The position numbers were made by a program, and so were the translations under genes. Source: Streptomyces mutabilis (lineage in GTDB: Bacteria > Actinomycetota > Actinomycetes > Streptomycetales > Streptomycetaceae). Taken from it: 64,000 nucleotides of DNA. The notes beneath the pieces are model-generated. The model saw only the letters and a list, made by a program, of their open reading frames with translations. It was not told the origin of the DNA and did not search any database. Positions 31,881 through 40,204 of this stretch are shown one piece after another; within the stretch, counting starts at the first letter, position 1, and every line of letters begins with the position of its first letter. The stretch is from NCBI RefSeq assembly GCF_014649815.1, contig NZ_BMTT01000003.1:372001-436000 (forward strand), written 5' to 3'.

Positions 31881-32798
31881 GTGGCGAACCTGGTCTACAA
31901 GCGGGTCTCGACCGACCAGCAGTCCACCGCCCGGCAGGACCTCGTCCTGGAGGAGGCCGGGATCGAGGACCCGGTCGTCTCCGAGGAGGACCCGGGCACC
32001 TCCAGCCGCCTTCACCCGCTCCAGCGCCCGATGTTCGGCGAACTGCTGATGTATCGGCGGCCGGGCGACACCGTGCACATCTCCGAGATGTTCCGCCTCG
32101 TGCGCGGCGACCAGCACATCCTCGACGTGCTCGATGTCCTGCACCGTGACCGCCTCGCCCTGCGCATCCACGACGGAGCGTTCTCCGCGATGGACCTCAC
32201 CGCCCGCCACCCGCGCACCGGCGAGCTGCTGTCCACCGTGAAGTTCATGGTGCAAACCCTCGCCGCTGCCGGCGAACTCCAGCGCGACCTCCAGCGCGAG
32301 CTGACGTACGACGGGCTGCGCGCCGCCGAGGCCAAGGGCAGCAAGGGCGGACGCCGCCCCGCCGTGGCGGCCGCGAAGGCCGACGATGTGCGCACCGCGT
32401 ACCTGGAAGGCCGCTCCATCGCCGCCCTCGCCCGCGACCACCGCGTCAGCCGGGGCGCGATCCGTACCGCCGTCGCCGACCTCCTGCCCGACCACACCGC
32501 CGGCGAGCAGGACGCGCCCGCCCCGGAGCTGCCGGTCACCCTCGACATGCCGGGCAAGATCGCGGACTACCTCCGCGCCACCATGCTGGAGCCCGCCGAG
32601 CGCGCCGCGCTCGACCGAGGGGCGACCGTACGGCGCGGCCAGGGCTACACCCTGCGCGTCAGCGCCGTCCCCGCCGTACACCGCAAGCTCCTCGCCCGCT
32701 GCCAACCGCTCGACGGCGGCCAGGGCCTCCCCGCAGTCCCGGCCCAGCGCAAGGCCCGCCGCGAGTACGAGAACAGGGTCAGCGCACTCGCGCCCTGA
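31881..32798 (+). CDS. Tn3-type serine recombinase (resolvase) with extended C-terminus
   Basis: A 305-residue protein whose first 140 residues form a resolvase catalytic domain: YKRVSTDQQS puts the nucleophile at Ser10, and RLVRGDQHILDVLDVLHRD and LQRDLQRELTYDGLRAAEAKG (arm and E-helix) follow. The HTH lies at about 155-195 (GRSIAALARDHRVSRGAIRTAV). The last 110 residues exceed the usual roughly 185-residue resolvase, and their role is unknown. The start is the GTG at 31881. A res-like palindrome lies just upstream, as expected for tnpR. It is probably a leftover of a Tn3-family element. Confidence 0.85.
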   Translation: MANLVYKRVSTDQQSTARQDLVLEEAGIEDPVVSEEDPGTSSRLHPLQRPMFGELLMYRRPGDTVHISEMFRLVRGDQHILDVLDVLHRDRLALRIHDGAFSAMDLTARHPRTGELLSTVKFMVQTLAAAGELQRDLQRELTYDGLRAAEAKGSKGGRRPAVAAAKADDVRTAYLEGRSIAALARDHRVSRGAIRTAVADLLPDHTAGEQDAPAPELPVTLDMPGKIADYLRATMLEPAERAALDRGATVRRGQGYTLRVSAVPAVHRKLLARCQPLDGGQGLPAVPAQRKARREYENRVSALAP

Positions 32799-32891
32799 AC
32801 AAGATCGTTCTCACCGATAACTGTCGTACCGATGTTCCCCGAGGCCGTTCCCCGCCATGTGCTCCCCCGACACGCTTTCCCCCACCACGTG

Positions 32892-33635
32892 CTACCGACC
32901 GAAGACTTCGAAGGTCACCGCGGGCTTCCCGCCGAACCGCTCCCCCGCGGTCTCGGCGAACCCTACGAGGAAGCCGCGCACGTACGTCTCCGGGTCCTCG
33001 TCGGTCAGCGCCTCGATGTAGGTGCGGTGTTCCAGCAGGGAACGGACCGCGCGCTCCAGGCCCGGTGTGGCGTCCACGGCGTGCGTGGGTGAGGAGGTAC
33101 CGGCGACCGCGACCCAGCGCACGCCGTCCCAGGGCTCGAGCCCCCGCTCGGCCAGCTCTGGGAAGATCCACCGGTTGCCGGCGTCCCCCGCGGCGTCGAG
33201 GGCGGCCCGCCCGACGGCGACGTGGTCCGGAGTGTTCCAGGCGACGCCGCCCCAGGTGTCGCGGTGGTTGAGGGTGATGACCAGCTCGGGACGGTGCCGG
33301 CGGATCGCGGCGGCGATGTCCCGGCGCAGTGCGGTGCCGTACTCGATCACGCCGTCCCGGTGGTCGAGGAACTCCACCTCGCTCACCCCGACGACGGCCG
33401 CGCTCGCCCGCTGCTCACGCTCCCGCAGCGGGCCGGCCTCGGCGGGCGCCAGGGTGTCGATGCCCGCCTCGCCCCGGCTGGCGAGGACGTAGGCGACCTC
33501 GCGGCCCTCGTCGGTCCAGGCCGCGATCGCCGCCGAGCAGCCGTACTCGAGGTCGTCCGGGTGGGCGACGACGGCCAGGGCGCGCCGCCAGTCGCCGGGC
33601 ATGGGCTCCAGTTGCGTGATCGTCGGCTCCGTCAT
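32892..33635 (-). CDS. PIG-L family deacetylase (LmbE-like)
   Basis: A 247-residue metal-dependent deacetylase. The AHPDD motif (VVAHPDDLEYGCSAAIA) supplies metal ligands, and the later TLNHRDTWGGVAWNTPDHVAVGRA carries the HPDH-type ligand (here TPDHV). Relatives deacetylate N-acetylglucosamine derivatives, for example in mycothiol synthesis or on antibiotics. It is shorter than MshB and lacks its context, so the substrate is open. ATG at 33635. It ends near the resolvase gene. Confidence 0.87.
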   Translation of the reverse strand: MTEPTITQLEPMPGDWRRALAVVAHPDDLEYGCSAAIAAWTDEGREVAYVLASRGEAGIDTLAPAEAGPLREREQRASAAVVGVSEVEFLDHRDGVIEYGTALRRDIAAAIRRHRPELVITLNHRDTWGGVAWNTPDHVAVGRAALDAAGDAGNRWIFPELAERGLEPWDGVRWVAVAGTSSPTHAVDATPGLERAVRSLLEHRTYIEALTDEDPETYVRGFLVGFAETAGERFGGKPAVTFEVFGR

Positions 33636-33669
33636 GACCGCACACTAACCCGTGCCACCTACATCCCAC

Positions 33670-33686
33670 CCGGGATTCGAACCCGG
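33670..33686 (-). other. Orphan tRNA T-arm-like sequence (possible attachment-site remnant)
   Basis: On the minus strand 33670-33686 is a perfect tRNA T arm: a five-pair stem CCGGG/CCCGG around the loop TTCGAAT, followed by GTGGGAT as a would-be acceptor strand. No anticodon arm or matching 5' acceptor lies upstream, because the neighbouring bases belong to the peptidase gene. It is not a functional tRNA. It could be the 3' end of a tRNA gene left by an integrative element, or chance. Confidence 0.35.
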
Positions 33687-33692
33687 CGCCGT

Positions 33693-34994
33693 TCAGGCCT
33701 CGTCGCGGGCGAGAGCGAGCAACCGGTCCAGGACGCGGGGGCCGCCGGCCCGGACGCCGTCGTGCTCGAACTCGTCGGTGACCCAGGTGCGCAGGCCGCG
33801 GATCGTGCGGGCCGTGGTCAGCGCGTGGGCGGTGTCGACGTACATGTCGTCGTGGTAGACGGCCGCGGCGGCCGGCACCTCGTTGGCGGCGAGGCGGGCG
33901 GGGTCGTAGAGCGGGGTCCAGTCGGTGCGGGCGGCGAGCAGCTCGGCGGTCTCGCGCAGCGGGCGCAGCGCCGGGTCGCAGTCGAACATCCATGGGTGGA
34001 TCGACTCGCCGGTGAACAGCAGCGGTTCGTCGCCCGCGAGGGCCTTGGCCGCGTCGAACCGCGGGAACTCGGCGCGGACCCGCTCGGCCGACCAGTTCGT
34101 GGGGCGTGCGTCCTGGCCGTAGATGGCCTCGTGGACGAGGGCGTACAGCGGGTGGCCCGCGTACGAGAGCAGGGCCTGCGCCTGCTCCTGGAAGGCGTCG
34201 GACAGCTCGTGTCCGCGCGGGGTGCGGACGAAGGCGTCCTCCAGGAGGAAGTGCAGGCGATGGCTGCCCTCGCTGCCGCCGAGCAGGATACCGAGGGACT
34301 GGAAGGCCTCGACGGTGAGCCGGTAGCCGTTCGGCAGGACGACGTCCTGGGTGAGCAGGTGGTCGGCGATGCGGCGGGCGCGCTCGACGTCCTGCGGGTA
34401 GCGGGCGTAGTGCGCGGCGACCTTGCGCTCGATGCGGGGGTAGGCGGCTCGGTAGACGTCGTCGGCGTGGGCGTCCAGGGAGGGCAGGCCGCCGGTGATC
34501 AGGGCGGTGCTCAGGCCCTCGGGGGCGAGCGACAGGTAGGCGACGGTGCAGAAGCCGCCGAAGCTCTGGCCGAGGACGGTCCAGGGGGCGCCGCCGGTGA
34601 CCTGCGGGCGGATGGTCTCGCAGTCGCGGACGATGGAGTCGGCGCGGAAGTGGGTGAGGTAGTCGGCCTGCTCGGCGGGGCCGCCGCGCAACGGGAGCGT
34701 CTGGCGGTTGGCGGGCGTGGAGGCGCCGGTGCCGCGCTGGTCGAGGAGGAGGACGCGGTACTCCTTCAGGGCGCGGCCGAGCCATGCGGGACGGCCGATG
34801 AAACGGTTCGCCCCGAAGCCGGGGCCGCCCTGGAGGTAGACCAGCCACGGCAGGTCCCGGTCCGTCTTGTCGCTCGCGACGGCCTCGCGGGCGTACAGCT
34901 CGATGGTCTCCCCGCCGGGGTCGGCGTGGTCGAGGGGCACGGTGAAACGGCGGTCGGTGAGGACGACGCCGGGCTGGCGGTAGCTGACGCTCAA
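33693..34994 (-). CDS. Alpha/beta-hydrolase, proline iminopeptidase-like peptidase (S33)
   Basis: A 433-residue alpha/beta hydrolase. The oxyanion loop is YLQGGPGFGANRF, the nucleophile elbow is GQSFGG, and the acid lies near LLFTGESIHPWMFDCDPALR. The histidine is presumed in the C-terminal YHDDMYVDTAHAL region. The size and GGPG motif place it with prolyl aminopeptidases (S33), which remove N-terminal proline. No signal peptide is seen, so it is cytoplasmic. ATG at 34994. It lies upstream of the LacI gene, in the same direction. Confidence 0.87.
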   Translation of the reverse strand: MSVSYRQPGVVLTDRRFTVPLDHADPGGETIELYAREAVASDKTDRDLPWLVYLQGGPGFGANRFIGRPAWLGRALKEYRVLLLDQRGTGASTPANRQTLPLRGGPAEQADYLTHFRADSIVRDCETIRPQVTGGAPWTVLGQSFGGFCTVAYLSLAPEGLSTALITGGLPSLDAHADDVYRAAYPRIERKVAAHYARYPQDVERARRIADHLLTQDVVLPNGYRLTVEAFQSLGILLGGSEGSHRLHFLLEDAFVRTPRGHELSDAFQEQAQALLSYAGHPLYALVHEAIYGQDARPTNWSAERVRAEFPRFDAAKALAGDEPLLFTGESIHPWMFDCDPALRPLRETAELLAARTDWTPLYDPARLAANEVPAAAAVYHDDMYVDTAHALTTARTIRGLRTWVTDEFEHDGVRAGGPRVLDRLLALARDEA

Positions 34995-35122
34995 CGGGGG
35001 CTCCCGGGACGGACGGATCGCACGGTCGGACCGTGCGAACGGATCTTTCGGCCGTGTCCCAGTTCAGCACACGTCCTTGCGGAGACCGACCCCCAGGACC
35101 GGAATCCGTGCTGAACGGACGG

Positions 35123-36148
35123 TCAGCGGGCGGCGAGACTGGAGCGCCGCACCACCAGTTCCGGCTGGAGGACCACCCGCCGGTGTGCGTGGGCCCGGTC
35201 CGTGCCCTCCAGCTCCGTCTCCTCCAGGAGCAGTTCGGCGGCCATGGCGCCCATGGTGACGGCGGGCTGGCGCACGGAGGTGAGGGGGACGGCCGCGGCG
35301 GCGGCGAACTCGATGTCGTCGTAGCCCACGATCGCGAGGTCGTCGGGGACGCCGACGCCGGCCGCGTACAGAGCCTGGAGGACACCGAGGGCGAGCAGGT
35401 CGTTGGCGCAGAAGACGGCGGTGGGCCGGTCGGCGAGGCCGAGCAGGCGGGCACCGGCGTCCCGGCCGGCGGCGACGTCGAGCCGTTCCGTGGGCAGCTC
35501 GCGCAGGGCGTCGGGGCCGAGGCCGGCCTCGGCGAGGGCGTTCAGGGCGCCGGTGCGGCGGTCGCGCACCTGGTTGAGGCCGGGCGGGCCGCTGACGTAC
35601 GCGATGGAGCGGTGCCCGGCGTCCACCAGGTGACGCACCGCGAGGGCGCCGCCCGCGACGTCGTCCACGGAGACGGAGCACTCGGTGGTGCCCTCGGCGA
35701 CCCGGTCGACCAGCACGAAGGGGATGTTGTGGCGCCGGAAGCCCTCGATGTTGCGGCCGGTGGCGTCGGCCGGGGTGAGCAGGACGCCCCGCACCCGCTG
35801 CTCGGCGAAGAGCGAGAGGTACTCGGCCTCCTCCCCCGGGTTCTGTGCGCTGTTGCAGACCATCACGCCGAGACCGGCATCGCGTGCGGCCCGCTCGGCG
35901 CCGCGTGCGACGTCGACGAAGAAGGGGTTGCCCATGTCCAGGACGAGCAGCCCCATGATCCGGCTGCGGCCCGCGCGCAGCTGGCGCGCGGACTCGCTGC
36001 GGACATAGCCGAGCCGGTCGATCGCGGACAGCACGCGCGCGCGGGTCTCGGTCGCGACCGTGTCGGGGCGGTTGATGACGTTGGAGACGGTGCCCACGGA
36101 TACTCCGGCGGCGCGGGCGACGTCCTTGATACCCACCGAATGGGCCAT
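35123..36148 (-). CDS. LacI family regulator, probable rhamnose repressor
   Basis: A 341-residue LacI protein. The HTH is GIKDVARAAGVSVGTVSNVI (residues 6-25), the hinge helix contains RLGYVRSESARQLRAGR, and a periplasmic-binding-like effector domain runs to the end. It lies at the distal end of the leftward rhamnose operon. The two TGAAWSGTTTCA operators at 42844 and 43010 have the CG-centred dyad expected for this family, so this is the best candidate for their ligand. Rhamnose or a metabolite would be the inducer. The ATG at 36148 follows GGAGG ten bases upstream. An in-frame ATG at 36217 has no support. Confidence 0.88.
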   Translation of the reverse strand: MAHSVGIKDVARAAGVSVGTVSNVINRPDTVATETRARVLSAIDRLGYVRSESARQLRAGRSRIMGLLVLDMGNPFFVDVARGAERAARDAGLGVMVCNSAQNPGEEAEYLSLFAEQRVRGVLLTPADATGRNIEGFRRHNIPFVLVDRVAEGTTECSVSVDDVAGGALAVRHLVDAGHRSIAYVSGPPGLNQVRDRRTGALNALAEAGLGPDALRELPTERLDVAAGRDAGARLLGLADRPTAVFCANDLLALGVLQALYAAGVGVPDDLAIVGYDDIEFAAAAAVPLTSVRQPAVTMGAMAAELLLEETELEGTDRAHAHRRVVLQPELVVRRSSLAAR

Positions 36149-36259
36149 CGGGCAGGGACCTCCAGGGTCGGGCTGGGGAGCGTGCGCCAGGGACGCGGGC
36201 GGCCGGGAGGCCTTCACATTACCCGCGCCGTCCTGGGAAGACCTCCGTGGGAACCTCCG

Positions 36260-37681
36260 TCAGGCGGGCAGCCGGAAGTCGACGACGTGGAGCGCCGAGG
36301 GTGTGGTGCCGCTCGACCTCTCCTGGTACATGACCGAGAGCACGCCGTCCAGGGCGACGCGTGTCTCGTCGACCAGCACCTCGCCGAAGGCGTTCAGCCC
36401 GGACCCGTCGTACAGCAGCCGCCAGTCGGTGTACCCGGACGCCGCGGAGGCGCCCGCGATCCTGCCGTACGGGAACACCGCGTAGGCGTTGTCGTACCGG
36501 TCCAGGACCAGCCGGGTGCGCTGGCTGGAGTTCAGCGGTACCGGTATCTCGGTCTTGCGCCATGCGCCGGAAGCGTCCTTGCGGAGGTGGAAGGCGCGGC
36601 CGTGCGCGGTGCGGTCGGCGACGTAGTCGGTGGTGCACTGGCCGAAGCGGCCCGGGACGTAGGAGATGATCGCGTGCGGCCGGCCGGCGGAGTCGGTGCT
36701 CTGGCTCTCCTGGTTCATCAGGGAGTGGTCGGGGTTCAGCGGGTCCACGACGAGCCCGGCGTCGGTGACGGAGACCCGGTCGGCTCCGCCGGTGGTGCCG
36801 ACGACCGTGCCGGCGTCGTTGCGCCAGGTGCGGCCCCGGTCGTCGGAGTACACGTATCCGGTGTCGTGGTTGGTGATGCCGCCGCCGGAGCACATCACGG
36901 CGCCGCTGCGCTCGCGCCAGGTGAAGAACGCGTGCAGGCGGCCCCTGCGGTCGTAGTCGATGCCGTGCAGGTACATGTTGCGGGCGGTCGAGGAGCCGTG
37001 CTCGCTGCGGTAGGTGCCGGCGGAGCTGGACCACTCCCCCAGCTCGGTCCACCGGCGGCCGTCGTACTCGGCGAGCGCGTTGCGGCCGTTGCCGGAGACG
37101 CCGGCCCGGTAGCTGAGCTGGAGCCTTCCGTTCGGGGCGGCGACGAACTGGGGGTAGGTGAACTGCGGGGTGAGGGTGAGTCCGTCGAGCGTGGACTGCG
37201 GGGCACCGAAGCGGCTCGCGGTCCAGCTGAGTTCGGTGGGGTCGTCCAGGAGGCGGGCGGCGGACTTGACGTAGGTGAAGCCGTCGCTGTGGGAGTCCAT
37301 GTGGAGGTGCAGGCGGCCGTCGGTGCGGGAGACGCCCATGGAGATGACGTTGTGCGAGTCGTCGTACCGGAGGGTGTGACCGACCCGCACGGTCTGCCAG
37401 GTGCCCGCTCCGAGGGCGCGGCGGCCGACGACGGCGTTGCGGTCGGCGGTGTACCAGGCGGCGTACTGGTGGCCCTTGTGGGTGAGGATGCCGTTCTTCT
37501 GGAAGGAGTTGTTGTTGACCAGGCCGTCGTAGGAGACGAAGTAGATCGCCCGGCTGTCGAGTGTGGTGCGTCCGGCCGGGATGACCGACGGGCCGGGGGC
37601 GGCGGCTGCCCGTGCGGTGGTGCCGGCGGTCGCCAGGACGGGGACGGCGAGGGCGCCGGTGAGGAGGGTGCGGCGTCGCAT
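36260..37681 (-). CDS. Secreted BNR-4 repeat protein, candidate L-rhamnosyl-glucuronate lyase
   Basis: A 473-residue protein with a Tat-type signal (MRRRTLLTGALAVPVLATAG, twin Arg then hydrophobic core) and a beta-propeller of BNR_4 type. Repeated blades contain Asp-box-like turns such as YVYSDDRGRTWRND, plus HGIDYDRRGRLHAFFTWRER and SHNVISMGVSRTDGRLHLHM. Fungal and bacterial BNR_4 proteins include L-rhamnose-alpha-1,4-D-glucuronate lyases (PL42 type) acting on arabinogalactan or gum arabic. Its place inside the rhamnose operon, 44 bases before the mutarotase gene, makes such an activity likely but untested. Confidence 0.75.
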   Translation of the reverse strand: MRRRTLLTGALAVPVLATAGTTARAAAAPGPSVIPAGRTTLDSRAIYFVSYDGLVNNNSFQKNGILTHKGHQYAAWYTADRNAVVGRRALGAGTWQTVRVGHTLRYDDSHNVISMGVSRTDGRLHLHMDSHSDGFTYVKSAARLLDDPTELSWTASRFGAPQSTLDGLTLTPQFTYPQFVAAPNGRLQLSYRAGVSGNGRNALAEYDGRRWTELGEWSSSAGTYRSEHGSSTARNMYLHGIDYDRRGRLHAFFTWRERSGAVMCSGGGITNHDTGYVYSDDRGRTWRNDAGTVVGTTGGADRVSVTDAGLVVDPLNPDHSLMNQESQSTDSAGRPHAIISYVPGRFGQCTTDYVADRTAHGRAFHLRKDASGAWRKTEIPVPLNSSQRTRLVLDRYDNAYAVFPYGRIAGASAASGYTDWRLLYDGSGLNAFGEVLVDETRVALDGVLSVMYQERSSGTTPSALHVVDFRLPA

Positions 37682-37725
37682 GACGGGGGTGTCTCCGTTC
37701 TCGGGCAAGGGTTTCGGGCCGGGTC

Positions 37726-38046
37726 TCAGGCGAGGTGGAACACTTCGGTGAGCGGTTTCATCGCCTCGTCGGGGCGGTCGCCGTCGAGGGACTCGAAGAG
37801 GGGACCCATCTGAGCCTGCCAGCGGGCGTTGACCTCGGTGGCCTCCATCCCCGCCCGGGCGGCGGCGAAGTCCTCGGTCTCCAGGTAGCCGACGAGCAGG
37901 CCGTCGTCGCGCAGGAAGAGCGAGTAGTTGTGCCAGCCGGTGGCCGTCAGTGCCTCGCACATCTCCGGCCACACGGCGGCGTGGCGTTCGCGGTACTCCG
38001 CGATGTGGTCCTGACGGACCTTGAGCAGGAAACAGACGCGCTGCAT
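37726..38046 (-). CDS. rhaM: L-rhamnose mutarotase RhaM
   Basis: A 106-residue ferredoxin-like protein with the RhaM signature: RVCFLLKVRQDHIAEYRERH (catalytic His in YRERH), HAAVWPEMCEAL, WHNYSLFLRDDGLLVGYLE and the C-terminal LFESLDG region. It interconverts the alpha and beta anomers of L-rhamnose so the isomerase receives the right form. It follows the binding-protein gene by about 30 bases in the leftward operon. Confidence 0.93.
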   Translation of the reverse strand: MQRVCFLLKVRQDHIAEYRERHAAVWPEMCEALTATGWHNYSLFLRDDGLLVGYLETEDFAAARAGMEATEVNARWQAQMGPLFESLDGDRPDEAMKPLTEVFHLA

Positions 38047-38075
38047 GAAGTACCGCCCTCGTGTCGGAACGTACG

Positions 38076-39158
38076 TCAGAAGTCGTACCGGTCGATGTTC
38101 TCGGCGTTGAACACGGTCGGCTTGCCGAGGTCGATCACGCCGTCCTCGCCGATGGTGTACTCGCCCATGGCGCCGGCCCGGAAGGTCTCGCCCTCCTTGC
38201 CGGTGATCTGCCCGGAGGCCAGCGCGACGGCGGTGCGCGCGGCGAGTTCGCCGAGCTTGGCGGGGTCCCAGAGCTCGAAGGCCTCGACGGTGCCGTTCTT
38301 GACGTAGTTGCGCATGTCGTTGGGGGTGCCGAGGCCGGTCAGCTTGACCTTGCCCTTGTACTTGGAGCCGGACAGGTACTGGGCGGCGGCCTTGATGCCG
38401 ACGGTGGTCGGGGAGATGATCCCCTTCAGGTCCGGGTACTCCTGGAGCAGGCCCTGGGTCTGCTGGAAGGACTTCTGGGCGTCGTCGTCGCCGTAGGCGA
38501 CCTTGACCAGCTTGATGTCCTTGTACTTGGGGTCCTTCAGCTCGTCCTTCATGATCTCGATCCAGGCGTTCTGGTTCGTCGCGGTCTGCGCGGCGGAGAG
38601 GATCGCGATCTCGCCCTTGTTGCCGATCTGCTCGGCGAGCAGCTGCACCTGGGTGCGGCCGAGGTCGTCGGCGGACGCCTGGGAGACGAAGGCGTTGCGG
38701 CACTCGGGGTTGGTGTCCGAGTCGTAGGTGACGACCTTGATGCCGTTCTTCATGGCCTGCTTGAGCGCGGTGCACAGGGCGCCGGGGTCCTGCGCGGAGA
38801 CGGCCATGGCGTCGACCTGCTGCTGGGTGAGGGTGTTGACGTAGGAGACCTGGCCGGCGGTGTCGGTGCCGCTGGAGGGGCCGACCTCCTTGTAGTTGGA
38901 GCCGAGTTCCTTCAGGGCCTTCTCGCCGCCCTTGTCGGCGACGGTGAAGTAGGGGTTGTTGACCTGCTTGGGCAGGAAGCCGACGGTCAGGCCCTTCTTG
39001 GTGGGGGCGTTCGGGTCGGCCTTGCCTGCGGTGGCGGCGGAGGCGTCCTCGTTCTTGACGTCCTCCTTCGTGGTGCCGCCGCAGGCGGTGGCGGCCAGGG
39101 CGAGGGAGGTGACGGCGGCGAGGGCCGCGCAGGTGCGGCTCAGGGACTGCTTGCGCAT
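38076..39158 (-). CDS. rhaS: Rhamnose ABC transporter substrate-binding lipoprotein RhaS
   Basis: A 360-residue binding protein. A lipoprotein signal ends in the lipobox LAATACGG (Cys near 26), followed by a spacer and a two-lobe sugar-binding fold starting KKGLTVGFLPKQVNNPYFTV. It belongs to the CUT2 group (RbsB/RhaS-like) and is tethered outside the membrane to feed rhamnose to the two permeases. The ATG at 39158 follows AAGGAA. It is in the middle of the rhaT-permease-permease-rhaS-rhaM series. Confidence 0.92.
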   Translation of the reverse strand: MRKQSLSRTCAALAAVTSLALAATACGGTTKEDVKNEDASAATAGKADPNAPTKKGLTVGFLPKQVNNPYFTVADKGGEKALKELGSNYKEVGPSSGTDTAGQVSYVNTLTQQQVDAMAVSAQDPGALCTALKQAMKNGIKVVTYDSDTNPECRNAFVSQASADDLGRTQVQLLAEQIGNKGEIAILSAAQTATNQNAWIEIMKDELKDPKYKDIKLVKVAYGDDDAQKSFQQTQGLLQEYPDLKGIISPTTVGIKAAAQYLSGSKYKGKVKLTGLGTPNDMRNYVKNGTVEAFELWDPAKLGELAARTAVALASGQITGKEGETFRAGAMGEYTIGEDGVIDLGKPTVFNAENIDRYDF

Positions 39159-39190
39159 GGCGGGTTCCTTACGAGGGTGGGCGGGGCGGG

Positions 39191-40204
39191 TCACGGGGTC
39201 GGCGCATGCGTCTTGGACGGGAGCGCCGTTGCCACCCTGCGTCCGGCCCGCGCGACGGAGAGCTGCCGTGCGACCCGGGGGCCGAGCACGGAGAGCACGA
39301 GCAGGACGCCGGTGACGACGATCTGCGACTGGGCGGAGACGTCCTGCAGGCTCATCACGTTCTGCAGCGCCCCGAGCAGGAACACCCCCGCGATCGCGCC
39401 GCCGAGCGTCCCCTTGCCGCCGTCGAAGTCGATGCCGCCGAGCAACACGGCAGCGACGACGGACAGTTCGAGGCCGGTGGCGTTGTCGTAGCGGGCGCTG
39501 GCGTAGTGCAGGGCCCAGAAGACACCGGTGAGGGCGGACATCAGGCCGGTCAGGGTGAACAGGATCAGCTTCTGCCGCCTGACCCGGATGCCGGCGAACC
39601 GCGCCGCCTCCGCGCCGGCGCCGATGGCGAACAGCGACCGGCCGAACGGCGTGGCGTGCAGGGCGACCACGGCGATGGCGAGCAGTACGAGGAAGGGCAG
39701 GAAGGCGTACGGGACGAAGGTGCCGTCGACGCGTCCGGCCGCGAAGTCCAGGTACTGGGAAGGGAAGTCGGTCACCGCGTCGGAGCCGAGCACGATCTGC
39801 GCGATGCCCCGGTAGGCGGCCATGGTGCCGATGGTGACGGCGAGGGAGGGCAGGCCGAGCCGGGTGACGAGCAGCCCGTTGACCAGGCCGCACACGACGC
39901 CGAGCAGCAGGCAGATCGGGATGATCGCCTCGATGGCCATGCCCTGGTTCCACAGGGCGCCCATCACGGCGCCGGACAGGCCCGCGGTGGAGGCGACCGA
40001 CAGGTCGATCTCGCCCGATATCACGAGCAGGGTCATCGGCAGGGCGATGAGGGCGATCGGCAGGGTGTTGCCGATCAGGAAGGACAGATTCAGGCCGTTG
40101 CCGAAACCGTCGACCAAGCCGAAGGAGAGCAGCAGGACGACGAGGAGGAGCGCGCCCACGACCGTGTCCCAGCGGACGGCGCGCATCAGGGAGCGGTCAG
40201 CCAT
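39191..40204 (-). CDS. rhaQ: Rhamnose ABC transporter permease (RhaQ-like)
   Basis: A 337-residue CUT2 permease with eight to ten hydrophobic helices. The family loops are IALIALPMTLLVISGEIDLS and VVAAVLLGGIDFDGGKGTLG (the EAA-like contact with the ATPase). It pairs with the neighbouring permease to form the channel. Its start overlaps the upstream permease by eight bases. Which of the two is called rhaP or rhaQ follows the Rhizobium rhaSTPQ nomenclature and is arbitrary here. Confidence 0.88.
   Translation of the reverse strand: MADRSLMRAVRWDTVVGALLLVVLLLSFGLVDGFGNGLNLSFLIGNTLPIALIALPMTLLVISGEIDLSVASTAGLSGAVMGALWNQGMAIEAIIPICLLLGVVCGLVNGLLVTRLGLPSLAVTIGTMAAYRGIAQIVLGSDAVTDFPSQYLDFAAGRVDGTFVPYAFLPFLVLLAIAVVALHATPFGRSLFAIGAGAEAARFAGIRVRRQKLILFTLTGLMSALTGVFWALHYASARYDNATGLELSVVAAVLLGGIDFDGGKGTLGGAIAGVFLLGALQNVMSLQDVSAQSQIVVTGVLLVLSVLGPRVARQLSVARAGRRVATALPSKTHAPTP

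Noticed and set aside
33650-33760. A functional tRNA gene on the minus strand around the T-arm.
   Set aside because: No D arm, anticodon arm or 5' acceptor strand can be drawn, and the bases belong to the peptidase coding region.
33222-35114. A 630-codon open frame on the plus strand.
   Set aside because: It is the antisense shadow of the peptidase gene. High GC at third positions opens the opposite frame, and the protein is low-complexity Gly/Val/Asp-rich.
35033-37813. A 926-codon plus-strand frame across the LacI and BNR genes.
   Set aside because: Antisense shadow of two well-supported genes, with no motif or ribosome site.
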